From Betaproteobacteria bacterium (GTDB lineage Bacteria; Pseudomonadota; Gammaproteobacteria; Burkholderiales; JACQAP01), in NCBI GenBank assembly GCA_025351455.1, contig JANXVW010000117.1:1-37572 (forward strand): DNA of 37,572 nt, in the 5' to 3' direction. The translations under genes were made by a program, and so were the position numbers. The notes below the pieces were generated by a model that saw nothing but the letters and a program-made list of their open reading frames with translations, was not told the origin of the DNA and made no database searches. Positions 14,028-23,937 of this stretch are shown here, piece after piece. Positions within the stretch are counted from its first letter, which is position 1. Each line of letters begins with the position of its first letter.

Positions 14028-14330
14028 ATGACGAGCGAAGTGGAGTGGCCGGTCATCCACAACACCGCAGCGAAGCGTTTCGAGATCAGCCTCGACGGCA
14101 AGGTTGCGTTCTCGAAGTACCTGCTTGCCGGCGAGATGATCGTCATCGAGCATACCGAGGTGCCGGTCGAGCTCGAAGGCAAGGGGCTCGCCAGTCTGAT
14201 CGTGCGCACGGCGCTGGATTACGCGAGGGCGCAGAAACTCAAGGTCATGCCGCTTTGCCCGTTTACCGCGGGCTTCATCCACCGCCACCCGGAGTATCAG
14301 GACCTCGTGCTGGAAGGGTATCGCTACTGA
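14028..14330 (+). CDS. Small GNAT-like N-acetyltransferase (YidJ/NATD1 type)
   Basis: The 100-residue protein matches the minimal GNAT family COG2388. Segments are FEISLDGKVAFSKYLLAGEMIVIEHTEVPVELEGKGLASLIV, where GKGLAS is the shortened acetyl-CoA loop, followed by LDYARAQKLKVMPLCPFTAGFIHRHPEYQDLV, the conserved C-terminal CPF/HPEY block. The acceptor is unknown. GGAG lies 7 bp before the ATG. It converges on the ACP phosphodiesterase gene with a 4-bp gap. Confidence 0.92.
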   Translation: MTSEVEWPVIHNTAAKRFEISLDGKVAFSKYLLAGEMIVIEHTEVPVELEGKGLASLIVRTALDYARAQKLKVMPLCPFTAGFIHRHPEYQDLVLEGYRY

Positions 14331-14334
14331 AGGG

Positions 14335-14925
14335 TCATTCGGCGGTGGCGAGTTGATGCCGCCTGGAAAATTCCCGCACTAGCGGCAGGAATTCGCGGAA
14401 ATCCAGTTCGAGTCCGACGTAGTGCTCCACCAGTTCATCGGCCGAATCCAGCAACCGATTCTCGCGCGTCAGGCGCTGACCCATGCGATCGAGCGCGGTG
14501 CGGATCGAACCGACGTCCGCGTAGGATTCGAGCCAATGCCATTGCGCCATCTTCGGCGCCATGTGTTGCAGCCGTGCCGGCAGCATCGCGTGCCGCTGTT
14601 CGAGGATCGCATAAATCCCGGCGGTGAATGCGCCGAGCGGCTGTGCGTGGAATTCATGCCAGTACTTCGCCAGGAAATGATCGTAGAACATGTCGATCAT
14701 GATGCCGGCGTAGCGCCGCCGTTGCGCACTGATCCGCGATTTGCTTTGCAGCACCACGGGATGCGCGTCGGTAAAAGTGTCGATCTTCCTGTGCAGTACG
14801 ATTGCGCGGGTAATGTCGCCGCTGTAACGCCCATCCAGCGGCCCCTTCACGAAATCCCCCAGCAGGCTGCCGAGCAAGGCGTCCTCGGACGGTTCGGACA
14901 GGTAGAGGTGGGCGAGGTAGTTCAT
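14335..14925 (-). CDS. acpH: Acyl carrier protein phosphodiesterase
   Basis: The 196-residue product matches AcpH, usual length about 190-200. It starts MNYLAHLYLSEPSEDALLGSLLGDFVKG, with RAIVLHRKIDTFTDAHPVV and the metal-binding MIDMFYDHFLAKYWHEF block next, all in the normal order. AcpH removes the 4'-phosphopantetheine group from holo-ACP. The ATG at 14925 is fixed by the conserved N-terminus. A tract of three GTGAGGG words lies 14 bp upstream (14939-14959). Confidence 0.93.
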   Translation of the reverse strand: MNYLAHLYLSEPSEDALLGSLLGDFVKGPLDGRYSGDITRAIVLHRKIDTFTDAHPVVLQSKSRISAQRRRYAGIMIDMFYDHFLAKYWHEFHAQPLGAFTAGIYAILEQRHAMLPARLQHMAPKMAQWHWLESYADVGSIRTALDRMGQRLTRENRLLDSADELVEHYVGLELDFREFLPLVREFSRRHQLATAE

Positions 14926-14938
14926 GAAAGGCAGGGGC

Positions 14939-14959
14939 GTGAGGGGTGAGGGGTGAGGC
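14939..14959 (+). repeat. Three tandem GTGAGGG 7-mers
   Basis: GTGAGGG, GTGAGGG and GTGAGGC follow head to tail just upstream of the AcpH start codon. They resemble one arm of the window's word-based elements but have no inverted partner nearby. A separate perfect 12-bp palindrome GCCGCATGCGGC lies at 14992-15003 in the same spacer. Confidence 0.6.
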
Positions 14960-15045
14960 GTCAGCTAAGAGCAAAGGCCAGGAAGTTTGGTGCCGCATGC
15001 GGCGTGAGTCAATGCTATTCCAGCTACACACACCCCTAAATAGAT

Positions 15046-15238
15046 GCGCACCACGAAGGCACGAAGGACACGAAGTGGCACGAAGAAAGGCAAGTACAAA
15101 AAGGCTAATATTTTTCGACGGTGGCATCGCTGATATGTGCCCGTAAATCTAGGCGATCTGCGTACATATCCATTAGTCCAATATACATTTTCGTTCTTCT
15201 TCGTGTTCCTTCGTGACCTTCGTGCCTTCGTGGTGCGC
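15046..15238. repeat. Inverted-arm repeat element G (CACGAAGG words)
   Basis: The left arm 15046-15090 begins GCGCACCACGAAGGCACGAA and continues with two more CACGAAG words. The right arm 15196-15238 is its reverse complement, ending CCTTCGTGGTGCGC. The outer 22 bp match perfectly. The roughly 105-nt spacer is AT-richer than its surroundings. It occupies the middle of the 420-bp gap between the divergent acpH and zwf genes; I see no other gene there. Confidence 0.88.
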
Positions 15239-15347
15239 AGTTGGTCGAGGGCAGTTGACCGAGAGAAGGGGTAATTTCGTGTCCGGCGGCTGAACGTGTA
15301 TAAATGACGGCAGCCGAACAAACCTCCATTCCCCAAGCAGGCAATCC

Positions 15348-16832
15348 GTGAACCAGGACGACGCCCTCTATCCTTGCAGCTTTGTCATTTTCGGTGCCAC
15401 CGGCCATCTTGCGGCAACAAAACTTCTGCCGGCGCTTTACCGGCTGGAGTTGGCCAAGCGGTTGCCGGACGTCACCAATTTCGTCGCGTTCGCGCGGCGC
15501 GACTGGAAGGACGCCGACTGGATGGCGCACATGGAGCAGGCGCTCAGGCAGAAGCTCGGCGCGCAATTCACGCCGGAGTGTTTCGCCCGCTTCGCCGCGC
15601 GTTTCAGCTACGTTCGCGGCGACCTGCAGGATGTCGACGCTTACCGGAGACTGCTCGAGGAACTGGGCAAACCGAAGACCGGCGTGTGTTCGAACATCGT
15701 CTTCTACCTCGCCGTCAAACCGGAGGATTTCAGCGCGATCGTGAACAATCTGGCGCAGGTCGGCCTGAATCGCCCGCGCGGATTGCATCGCGTCGTCGTG
15801 GAAAAGCCGTTCGGCGAAGACATCGAGAGCGCGCAGAAACTGAACCAGCTTTTGCACCAGCATTTCGACGAACGCCAGATCTATCGCATCGACCACTACC
15901 TGGCCAAGGAAAGCGTGCAGAACCTGCTCGTATTCCGTTTCGCCAACCTGATGATCGAGCCGCTGTGGAACCGCAATTTCATCGACCATGTACAGATCAC
16001 CGTGGCCGAGCAGGCAGGCATCGAGACGCGCGCGGACTACTACGACAAGTCGGGCGCACTGCGCGACATGCTGCAGAACCACATGATGCAGTTGCTGACT
16101 CTGGTTGCCATGGAACCGCCGGCCGCGCTCGAGGCCGACACGCTGCGCGATGAAAAAGTGAAAGTGTTGCGCTCCGTGCGGCCGTTCGCCGCCGAAGAGA
16201 TTCACGCTTCTGTGGTGCGCGCGCAATACGGCCCCGGCATGGTGGAAGGCCAGCCGGTCCCCGGCTATCTCGGTGAGGCCGGTGTTCCTGCAAGCTCGAC
16301 GACGGAAACCTTTGTCGCCGCGAAATTCTTCATCGACAACTGGCGCTGGCGCGGCGTGCCCTTCTACCTGCGCACCGGCAAGCGCCTGAAGAAACAGACA
16401 TCGATGATCGCGCTGCGCTTCCGCGATCCCCCGCAGCAGTTGTTCCGCGAGACCCGGCTCGGGAGCATGACGCCGAACTGGATTTTGCTCAGCCTGCAGC
16501 CCAACGAAAGCATGCACCTGGAGATCCACGCTAAGCAGCCGGGCCTGGGCATGCAGACGCATGTGATCCAGATGAACGCGGGCTACCGGCAGGACAACGA
16601 GCCGCAACCCGATGCCTACGAGGCGCTGCTCTCCGACATCATTCGCGACGATGCCACGAACTTCATCCGTTTCGACGAAGTCGAGTGGGCGTGGCGGGTG
16701 GTGGATCCGATGCTCAAGTACTGGGAACGCACGCCGGATTCCATCCATTCCTATCCCGCCGGTACCTGGGGCCCAGCCCGGGCCGACCAGCTCTTCACCA
16801 CCCCGGACCGGGCGTGGCGCAACGACGTCTGA
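15348..16832 (+). CDS. zwf: Glucose-6-phosphate 1-dehydrogenase
   Basis: The 494-residue product is full-length Zwf, first enzyme of the pentose-phosphate and Entner-Doudoroff routes, making NADPH. The N-terminal nucleotide site reads [20 protein letters not shown], a variant of the usual GASGDLxxRKL with His for Asp. The region [18 protein letters not shown] is standard. The catalytic segment is [20 protein letters not shown], with the His and Lys of DHYLGKE (Gly changed to Ala). [20 protein letters not shown] is the conserved C-terminal part. The start is the GTG at 15348. No pgl or edd gene is adjacent. Confidence 0.95.
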   Translation: MNQDDALYPCSFVIFGATGHLAATKLLPALYRLELAKRLPDVTNFVAFARRDWKDADWMAHMEQALRQKLGAQFTPECFARFAARFSYVRGDLQDVDAYRRLLEELGKPKTGVCSNIVFYLAVKPEDFSAIVNNLAQVGLNRPRGLHRVVVEKPFGEDIESAQKLNQLLHQHFDERQIYRIDHYLAKESVQNLLVFRFANLMIEPLWNRNFIDHVQITVAEQAGIETRADYYDKSGALRDMLQNHMMQLLTLVAMEPPAALEADTLRDEKVKVLRSVRPFAAEEIHASVVRAQYGPGMVEGQPVPGYLGEAGVPASSTTETFVAAKFFIDNWRWRGVPFYLRTGKRLKKQTSMIALRFRDPPQQLFRETRLGSMTPNWILLSLQPNESMHLEIHAKQPGLGMQTHVIQMNAGYRQDNEPQPDAYEALLSDIIRDDATNFIRFDEVEWAWRVVDPMLKYWERTPDSIHSYPAGTWGPARADQLFTTPDRAWRNDV

Positions 16833-16844
16833 GGCAAGCCGGCG

Positions 16845-17114
16845 CTAGCGGAAGCGGTATAAATAGCCGACGCGGAAAACATCGCCGTCGTATTTGCCGC
16901 TGCCGTGGCTGGCACGGGAGTCGAAATGGCTCCACCCAAAATCCAGCGCGTCATTTCCGCGCAAGGCGATGTTGACGCCCAGTTCATAGCGATCGGTTTG
17001 CGCGTCCACGCGATACGCAGTCGGCGCCCCGCCGAAGGCCGACGAGAAAACCGGGTCGGTGGCTTGCGCCTTGGAGTAGGGGGTGAGGGATGCCCATGCT
17101 GCTGTGTTGAACAC
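16845..17114 (-). pseudogene. C-terminal remnant of an autotransporter-type outer-membrane barrel
   Basis: About 90 residues are readable. They end in alternating strands, RYELGVNIALRGNDALDFGWSHFDSRA and YDGDVFRVGYLYRF(R), the pattern of the last strands of an autotransporter or porin-like beta-barrel. No signal peptide, passenger or further barrel strands can be found upstream on this strand. A full barrel needs about 250-300 residues, so this is likely a decayed 3' fragment. It lies 12 bp from the zwf stop, convergent. Confidence 0.55.
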
Positions 17115-17155
17115 GGTGAAGACTTGCCCGGCTGTATCTGGAGGCGCAACCCGAT

Positions 17156-17413
17156 TTGACTTACGTGTGCACTTGCTACGGTGCGACTGACAGCGCCGCA
17201 GCCGAGGACCCGAAGATTTCCGAAAGGATCGTGTCGGCCCACCACGATGCGCCGCGCTACATTCTTGCGAAGGCTGACAAAGGCAGGCGCATTATCCCGG
17301 CGCCATTCAAGAATCACACCGACCTGGAACTGACTTTGATCGAGAGCCTGGTCGGGCGCAATACGCCGTTCTCCCTGTTCGACGAATCCTACGGTAGTCC
17401 GCGACGGTATTGA
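17156..17413 (+). CDS. Short unrecognised reading frame, possibly a gene remnant
   Basis: An 85-residue frame opens with TTG (no ATG). It contains a plausible soluble segment SERIVSAHHDAPRYILAKADKG followed by RRIIPAPFKNHTDLELTLIE. I do not recognise a family. There is no clear ribosome-binding site. It lies between the barrel remnant and the signalling operon, a region that looks decayed. It may be the 3' end of a lost gene or not coding at all. Confidence 0.3.
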   Translation: MTYVCTCYGATDSAAAEDPKISERIVSAHHDAPRYILAKADKGRRIIPAPFKNHTDLELTLIESLVGRNTPFSLFDESYGSPRRY

Positions 17414-17459
17414 CCTTTTCGTCCGGCTATCAAGAGCTGGAGTCGTTAGCGGCCTCCTC

Positions 17460-19733
17460 TCATTTCCCGGTTTCTTGACCCGCAGCGATCATCAGTCGAT
17501 CACGACCGGCGCCTTTGGCCAAGTACAACGCCCGGTCGGCCGACTGGATAATCGCCTTCGTCGTCTCGCCATCTTGCGGGTAAAGCGCAACGCCAATGGA
17601 GGTCGTGATCGGTCCCACGGTCTTGTCGTCGTGCATGACAAGCAAGGCCCGCACGATCCTGAGTATGCGTTCGGCGCGGATAACGGCGCCCTTCCGATCG
17701 GTATCCGGCAGCAAGAGGACGAATTCCTCACCACCAAAGCGGCAGATGATGTCCCCTTCGCGGGTATTTTCCTGCAACGCCTGCGCGAAACTGCGCAATA
17801 CGCTGTCGCCGGCATCATGGCCGAAGGTATCGTTGAACCGTTTGAAATGGTCGAGGTCCATCATCATGAGGCTGAAAACTGACCCGCTGCGTTTGCAACG
17901 CGCCATCTCCCGGTTGAGCGACTCTTCGAGAAAACGCCGGTTGTACAGCCCGGTTAACGGGTCGCGGATGGTCTGCTGGCGAAGATTCTCGCGTAACCGG
18001 ATATTGCTCAGAGCCAAGGCGATCTGTTCCGAAAGCGTCACCGCCAGTTGTTCCTGACTGTTCATCCCTGCACGGGTCTCGCCAACGGCGGCGCCACGAT
18101 CCGCGAAGCCGATCCACATCAGCCCCAGCAGATCGCTCTGCACAACCAGCGGGATGCACACATACGGCGCGTCTTTATGGGGCTTAGCGACATGCTCGCA
18201 GATCGCATCCTTCTGAGGATCGAGCACAATGTGCGGCCTTCCGCGCCGCAAGGCCCAGCAATCTTCCGGTTTGATCGGCGGGAGGTCGTCCTGTATTGCA
18301 CCCCAGGAGGCGTACGGGTTCAGATGGTCGCGTGACGCCCTGAACAGGTACAGGACGCCGGTTTGCCCGGGGAACAGTGTTTCGCAATACTTTGGAATTG
18401 CCCTGCATGCCTCCTCGGTGGTCAGGCAGGAGATCAGGAAATTGCTCAGTTCCGCAAGCAGCGTGATTTCCCGATTGCGTTGTTCGAGCGCCTTGATGCC
18501 GTTGCTCAGTTGCTCGCGCGCCTGAATGATCTGCGCCTCGGTCTGTTCGCGACTCGTAATGTCCTGCGCGACGGAAACGATGATATCCCGGTCACCCGCG
18601 CGCAGGGCCCGGCGGCGCACTTCGACCGGAAACATCGAGCCCTCCTTGCGCCGGAGCGTCCGGCGCTCCGGCAGGGAGGCGCGCCCCTGTGTTCCGAGGG
18701 TAATCGCCTGGTCGAAAGCGATTGCCATTTCCTCCGGGGTGGCCAGGTCATTGAAATCTGTCGGCCCCATCCCGATGAGTTCTTCGCGGCGATAACCCAG
18801 CATGGCGCAGGCGGTGTCGTTTACGTCGATGTAGCGCATGCTGGCGCGGTCCACCAGGAAAATGGCGTCTGGCGAAATTTCCATCGCCGCGCGGAATTGG
18901 CGCAGGCTTTCCTCGCTGACGCGCAGTTCAACAGCCAATCGCTCGGCGCGCTGCGTGCGTTGCGTCAGGTCCGCATTGACGGCCTTGAGTGCGCCTACCA
19001 TGCGCGCGTTCTGATCGGAGAGCTTGGCGTCGTAAAAGGCGATGGTCACGGTCACCAGCAACACGATGACTGTGTTGAAGGCGATCATTCCGGCGAGCCA
19101 GGTATTGTCAATTGCACCGGGTGCGGTGACGCAATACGAGTCCGGCGCGAACAGGGCCGCGGCCATCCCGGTATAGTGCATCGCGCATATTCCGCCGGCC
19201 ATGATGAGCGCGGCAGCGAATTTCTTCCAGCGCGCGACAATGCCTGACAGCGACAAGGCGAGCTTGAGCGCGACAAATGCCACCACGATCGCCACGGCTA
19301 TGGATGCGGCGAAGATGACGGGGTGGTAACGAATGGCTGGCTGCATCGGGATAGCCGCCATGCCGGTGTAGTGCATCGCGGCAATGCCGCCGCCGAGCAG
19401 GACGGCACCCATCGCCAGGCGGAATCCGGAAAAATGGCCGCCGCGAACCAGCCAAAGCACCAAACCCGATGAAAGAATGGCGGGCACGATCGAAAGCAGC
19501 GTAATCCGCACGTCATAACTCAGCACGATGGGCAGGTGAAAGGCCAGCATGCCGATGAAGTGCATGGACCAGATGCCCAGGCCCATCGCGACAGAGCCCC
19601 CCGTCAACCACGCCCAGACGGCGCGTCCCTTCGAATCGACGACGCGTCCAGCCAGTTCCAGCGCCGCATAGGACGCGACAAACGCTACCAGGAAGGAGCA
19701 CCACACCAGCCAGAAATTATAAGTGCCTTGCAT
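17460..19733 (-). CDS. MHYT-PAS-GAF-GGDEF diguanylate cyclase
   Basis: The 757-residue product starts with a seven-helix MHYT sensor (residues 1-250). It carries three motif copies: SMHFIGM, AMHYTGM and AMHYTGM, a domain proposed to sense O2, CO or NO through copper. A PAS domain (about 275-395, DAIFLVDRASMRYIDVNDTACAMLGY) and a GAF-like domain (about 420-575) follow. The GGDEF domain (about 590-750) has DPLTGLYNRRFLEESL, a GGEEF active site, and REGD five residues before it, matching the product-inhibition I-site RxxD. It should therefore make c-di-GMP with feedback control. It is the last gene of the operon, 9 bp after the EAL protein. Confidence 0.93.
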   Translation of the reverse strand: MQGTYNFWLVWCSFLVAFVASYAALELAGRVVDSKGRAVWAWLTGGSVAMGLGIWSMHFIGMLAFHLPIVLSYDVRITLLSIVPAILSSGLVLWLVRGGHFSGFRLAMGAVLLGGGIAAMHYTGMAAIPMQPAIRYHPVIFAASIAVAIVVAFVALKLALSLSGIVARWKKFAAALIMAGGICAMHYTGMAAALFAPDSYCVTAPGAIDNTWLAGMIAFNTVIVLLVTVTIAFYDAKLSDQNARMVGALKAVNADLTQRTQRAERLAVELRVSEESLRQFRAAMEISPDAIFLVDRASMRYIDVNDTACAMLGYRREELIGMGPTDFNDLATPEEMAIAFDQAITLGTQGRASLPERRTLRRKEGSMFPVEVRRRALRAGDRDIIVSVAQDITSREQTEAQIIQAREQLSNGIKALEQRNREITLLAELSNFLISCLTTEEACRAIPKYCETLFPGQTGVLYLFRASRDHLNPYASWGAIQDDLPPIKPEDCWALRRGRPHIVLDPQKDAICEHVAKPHKDAPYVCIPLVVQSDLLGLMWIGFADRGAAVGETRAGMNSQEQLAVTLSEQIALALSNIRLRENLRQQTIRDPLTGLYNRRFLEESLNREMARCKRSGSVFSLMMMDLDHFKRFNDTFGHDAGDSVLRSFAQALQENTREGDIICRFGGEEFVLLLPDTDRKGAVIRAERILRIVRALLVMHDDKTVGPITTSIGVALYPQDGETTKAIIQSADRALYLAKGAGRDRLMIAAGQETGK

Positions 19734-19742
19734 GTGCGTTAT

Positions 19743-22700
19743 CTATCCGCGTGTGTTCGCAGGCTTGTGGCGCCGGATCAAATCCGGAACCTGTTCCGGC
19801 GGTGCGGGCTTGCTGATCAGGTAACACTGCATCTGGTCGCAGTCAAGCTGCAGCAGTAACGCGGCCTGCTCCTCGGTTTCCACGCCTTCTGCGATGACGG
19901 TCAGCCTTAGCGAGTGCGCCAGGGAAATGACCGATCTGACGATGGCGAGGCTCTCCGGGCTTTCGGTCATGCCGACCACAAAGCTGCGATCGATCTTGAG
20001 TTCGTGGATGGGCAGCCTCGCGATGTAGGCGAGAGAGGAATAGCCGGTGCCGAAGTCGTCTACCGCGATCTGCACACCGAGCCCGCGCACCGTTTGCAGG
20101 ATGGGAATGATCGCCTCGACGTTTTCCATGATGACGCTCTCGGTGATCTCGATGTCGAGCGCGGCACCGGCCTCTTCAGTTTCCTGCGCCGCGTCGACCA
20201 CGGTGGCGGCGAAATCCCTCTGCCGAAGCTGAATCGGCGAGACGTTGACCGCCACGCGCGGCGCCTTGATCCCGGCTGCGCTCCACTGGCGGCAGTCGTT
20301 CGCGACCTGGGTCAATGCCCAGCGCCCCGCCTCCAGGATCAATCCTGTCTGCTCCATCAGCGGGATGAACTGGGCCGGCGGAACCATGCCGGTTTCCGGG
20401 TCCTGCCAGCGCATCAGGGCTTCGAAGCCGGTGAGCTCGCGCGTCCTGACGTTGACCTTGGGCTGGTACCACAGCACCATTTCGCCGTTTTCCAGCGCGC
20501 GCCGCAACCGGTTCTCCAGTCGCAACGAATCGGCGATGCGAGCATTCATTTCCGGGCCATAAAAGAGAAACCGCGCGTTCTGCTCCTTCGCTTTGCGCAG
20601 CGCCGCTTCGGCGTTGGCAAACAGCAATTCGGAATCACTGGCGTCGCCCGGAAACATCGCGACCCCGGCGGTCGCCAGCACTCGCAACTCTTCGTTTCCC
20701 AGAACGAACGGTTGACCGAACAATGCTTCGCTGCGGGTTTCCAGGGCGCGAGCGGCATCCGCGGTGTTCGAGATACCGGAGACTGCCAGCGCGAAGCGGT
20801 TGGAGCCGACCCGCGCCACCGAGTCCTGGTCCCGGATTGCATCCTTCAGCCTCTTCGCAACCGCTTCCAGCAGTGCATCGCCAACTTGTCGGCCGAGCGT
20901 ATCGTTGACCAGTCGGAAGCGGTTCAGGTCGATAAGGACCAGGGCCACGCCGGTTTGGTCGCGCTTCACTGCGCCGAGCAGGTGGCCAAGCCGGTCGAAA
21001 AACAGGTTGCGATTCGGCAGCCCGGTCAAGGTGTCGTAGTACGCCAGGTACTCGACTTTTTCCTGTTGTGCAATGAAGGTCAGCGCAAACGACACATCAC
21101 CCGCGAGTTCTTCGAGGAGCTTGACTTCCTCTTCATCGAAAAAATCTTTCTCCGCGGCGTAGAGCATGAAGGCACCGACGGCCTCTCCTTTCACCGCAAG
21201 GGGCAGGCCGATGACCGAACGACAGCCGTTGGCGATTGCTTCACGCCGAATGAGGTCGATGCCGGGATTCGCCAGAATGTCGTTGTCGATGACGGGGCGC
21301 CGTTCGTTGAAAGCCCTCATGCCTACGCCGTCGGGCGCGAGCGCTATGCTGGGTTTATCGTGTGCGGACTGTGCGAAAAGCCCTGTATCGAATCCTGTCC
21401 ACGCGACAGGATTGAGGTCACCGCTGGTCGCCTCGCGAAGGGCAATCCAGGCGATGCGAAATGCCCCATGCCTCTCGGCGATGCGGCAGGCCTCGTGGAG
21501 CAGTTCCTGGCGATCGTGGATGCGAACGATGGCCGAGTTGATTCCGCTCAATACCGCATGGATGCGACTCAGACGGGCGATCTTGCGCTTCTGGATCTGG
21601 CGGTCTGTAATGTCGCGGACGGTAACCAGCGCCGCGGGTTTGCCGTCCAGGACTATAGGTGACGAAGCGACCTCCACCGCCACCGTGGTGCCGTCCGACC
21701 GGATGTATACCTGCTCGCTGAGCGGGACGGGCTGCCCGGAATAGAGCCGCGCAATGCGCTGCTCGGCGATGCCCGCGCCTGCTGTCTGCACCACCGAGAG
21801 CGCCGTCTTCCCCAGCAGCTCCCCGTCATTCCCGGCCCTCATCAAGCGGACCATGGCGTCGTTGACGAACACGATACTGCCTGCCTGATGAATGATCATG
21901 GCGTCAGGCGATTGCTCCGCGAAACTGCGGAAACGCGCTTCGCTCTCCCGCAACAAGCCCTCCGCCTGTTTGCGCTCGGTGATGTCCCGGAAGATGAATT
22001 GCACCGCGTCGTCACCGATTTTCTTGGCGCTTATGTCCGCGGAAAACATGCTGCCATCCTTGCGTTTCATCATTCGCTCGTATCGCAAGACATGTCCTTC
22101 CGCGACCTCCTGAAGACGACCGATATACCTGTCCTGATCCTCGTCCAGGTGGGTCATGCCGCCATGCATTCCGGTCATTTCGCTTTCGGCGTAGCCGAGC
22201 ATTTCACAGGCGCGAGAATTCACGAGCTGATAATGGCCCCGGGCGTCGGTGATGAAGATGCCGTCCGAGGCCTGCTCGATCAAGCCGCGGTATTTGGCTT
22301 CGCTCTCGCGGATTCGGCTATCGGCCCGCTTGCGTTCGGTGACGTCCTGCATCGCGCCGATCATGCGCACGCCCTTGCCCGCCGCGTCGCGCACAACGAA
22401 TCCACGGTCGAAAATGTCGGCAAACGAACCGTCCGCGCGCAAGAAGCGGTAATCGTCCGACCACGAGTTTCCACTGCCTTCGATGATCCTGTGAATACCC
22501 TCGAGGATGCGGTTGCGGTCGTCGGGGTGGATCCGGGTGGTCCACGACGCGGCATCCGGTTCAACGTCTTCGCGCCGGAAACCGTAAGCACTGAAGAAAT
22601 TGGCGTTCCACCAGATCGTGTCGTGTACCAGGTCCCAGTCCCAGACGACGTCGTTGGTGGCGCGCACGACAATCTCGAAACGCTCCTGACTCAGGCGAAG

Positions 22701-23906
22701 CGATTCCTCGGCCTGCTTGCGGTCGGTCACGTCTATGGACATGCCGCCGATCGAACGCTTGCCGCTGGCATCGTTGACCGGGAACCGGTACGCGGACATG
22801 ACGTGCAACTTGCCGTCCGCAAATGGTACGGTCTCCTCGGTGTGGTCTACGCCCCCGCTCTGAAGAACCCGGGCCATGGCGGCCATGTACCCGCGGGCAC
22901 GGGGCTCGGGGAAAAGCTCGAACAGGGTTTTGCCGATGACCTCATCCGCTGAGAGGCCCATGTTGGCAAGGTAGGCCCGATTGGCATAGGTAATCCTGCC
23001 TTCCGCACTGACAATGCGGGCGGACACGGGGCTTGAATCCTGGAAGACGCGAAACCGTTCGTCGCTGGCGCGCAGCGCCGCATGTTCGCGTGCCGCCAAC
23101 ACGCGATGGAATGCGTTCTCTACGGCGTTGGGAAGTTGATAAAGATAGCCCGGGGATTTTACGATGTAATCCGCCGCGCCGAGCTTCAGGGCCTCGAGAG
23201 CAACGGCTTCGTTGCCATGGCCCGTGGTCAGGATCACCGGGACGTCGAGCCCTCGCACATTGAAGATTTCTTTGAGCGCCTCCAGCGCATCCATGCCGGG
23301 CATCCGGTAATCGAGCAATACCACGTCAACATCGGCGACCGCACCGGACAGTGGCAGGCGCGAAAGGACTTCGTCGGCCGTACCCACGACCTCGAGGCGG
23401 ACAAGCGGGGCGTAAGCGGCAAGATGCCTGTGCGTGAGGGCAACGTCGTGCTCGTTCGGTTCGGCGTAGAGCAGGCGCAGGGGCCGCGCGCGACGGGCGC
23501 TCTGCGAGCGAAAACGCGCCAATGCGGATCGCAGAGTGGGTGCAACCGCCGTCCAGTAATCGTGACGCTTTGCCAGATAGTCGTCGGCCCCCGCCCGCAG
23601 AGCTCCCAGCACGGTCTGCTCGTCGCCTTTGCCGGTGAGGACGACAACTGCCAAAGGCAGCGCGCGATGGCGCACTTCCGCCAGAACGTTGAGGCCGCTG
23701 CCGTCAGGCAGGTTCAGATCGAGGAGCGCAAGGTCGAAGCGGGCGTTCTCACCCCTGGACATGGCCGCCTGGAAATCGTCGAGCAGGGCGAACGCGCCGG
23801 CCACGCTGCCCACGACGTGCAGATGGATGTCAGGCGCCGAATTGCGCAACGCGTGCCGCGTAAGATCAACATCGCTAGGGGAATCCTCGAGATAGAGAAC
23901 CCTCAT
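19743..23906 (-). CDS. REC-REC-PAS(4)-GAF-GGDEF-EAL c-di-GMP phosphodiesterase
   Basis: The 1387-residue product has, in order, receiver 1 (1-130, phosphoacceptor in LALLDLNLPDGSG) and receiver 2 (145-275, VVLLDYRMPGMD, with the acidic pair reduced to AEPNEHD). About four PAS domains span 280-770, each ending in a DxTxRK-like tail, and a GAF-like domain covers about 790-940. The GGDEF is degenerate: the active-site motif reads GSNRF, so no cyclase activity is expected. The C-terminal EAL domain (about 1120-1375) is intact: GFEALMRW, VNVSPIQL, EITESV, DDFGTGYSS, LKIDRSFV, AEGVETEEQ. It likely hydrolyses c-di-GMP under phosphorelay control by the kinase two genes upstream. Confidence 0.93.
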   Translation of the reverse strand: MRVLYLEDSPSDVDLTRHALRNSAPDIHLHVVGSVAGAFALLDDFQAAMSRGENARFDLALLDLNLPDGSGLNVLAEVRHRALPLAVVVLTGKGDEQTVLGALRAGADDYLAKRHDYWTAVAPTLRSALARFRSQSARRARPLRLLYAEPNEHDVALTHRHLAAYAPLVRLEVVGTADEVLSRLPLSGAVADVDVVLLDYRMPGMDALEALKEIFNVRGLDVPVILTTGHGNEAVALEALKLGAADYIVKSPGYLYQLPNAVENAFHRVLAAREHAALRASDERFRVFQDSSPVSARIVSAEGRITYANRAYLANMGLSADEVIGKTLFELFPEPRARGYMAAMARVLQSGGVDHTEETVPFADGKLHVMSAYRFPVNDASGKRSIGGMSIDVTDRKQAEESLRLSQERFEIVVRATNDVVWDWDLVHDTIWWNANFFSAYGFRREDVEPDAASWTTRIHPDDRNRILEGIHRIIEGSGNSWSDDYRFLRADGSFADIFDRGFVVRDAAGKGVRMIGAMQDVTERKRADSRIRESEAKYRGLIEQASDGIFITDARGHYQLVNSRACEMLGYAESEMTGMHGGMTHLDEDQDRYIGRLQEVAEGHVLRYERMMKRKDGSMFSADISAKKIGDDAVQFIFRDITERKQAEGLLRESEARFRSFAEQSPDAMIIHQAGSIVFVNDAMVRLMRAGNDGELLGKTALSVVQTAGAGIAEQRIARLYSGQPVPLSEQVYIRSDGTTVAVEVASSPIVLDGKPAALVTVRDITDRQIQKRKIARLSRIHAVLSGINSAIVRIHDRQELLHEACRIAERHGAFRIAWIALREATSGDLNPVAWTGFDTGLFAQSAHDKPSIALAPDGVGMRAFNERRPVIDNDILANPGIDLIRREAIANGCRSVIGLPLAVKGEAVGAFMLYAAEKDFFDEEEVKLLEELAGDVSFALTFIAQQEKVEYLAYYDTLTGLPNRNLFFDRLGHLLGAVKRDQTGVALVLIDLNRFRLVNDTLGRQVGDALLEAVAKRLKDAIRDQDSVARVGSNRFALAVSGISNTADAARALETRSEALFGQPFVLGNEELRVLATAGVAMFPGDASDSELLFANAEAALRKAKEQNARFLFYGPEMNARIADSLRLENRLRRALENGEMVLWYQPKVNVRTRELTGFEALMRWQDPETGMVPPAQFIPLMEQTGLILEAGRWALTQVANDCRQWSAAGIKAPRVAVNVSPIQLRQRDFAATVVDAAQETEEAGAALDIEITESVIMENVEAIIPILQTVRGLGVQIAVDDFGTGYSSLAYIARLPIHELKIDRSFVVGMTESPESLAIVRSVISLAHSLRLTVIAEGVETEEQAALLLQLDCDQMQCYLISKPAPPEQVPDLIRRHKPANTRG

Positions 23907-23937
23907 TGCGCTCTTCCGCCCGCTGATCCGCGTTTCA

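Noticed and set aside
15105-16748. 547-residue minus-strand frame opposite zwf
   Set aside because: Antisense shadow of glucose-6-phosphate dehydrogenase; composition is typical of reverse-frame GC bias.
19914-21662. 582-residue plus-strand frame opposite the EAL protein
   Set aside because: Antisense shadow; no domain and rich in Arg, Gln and His, while the minus strand has intact EAL motifs.
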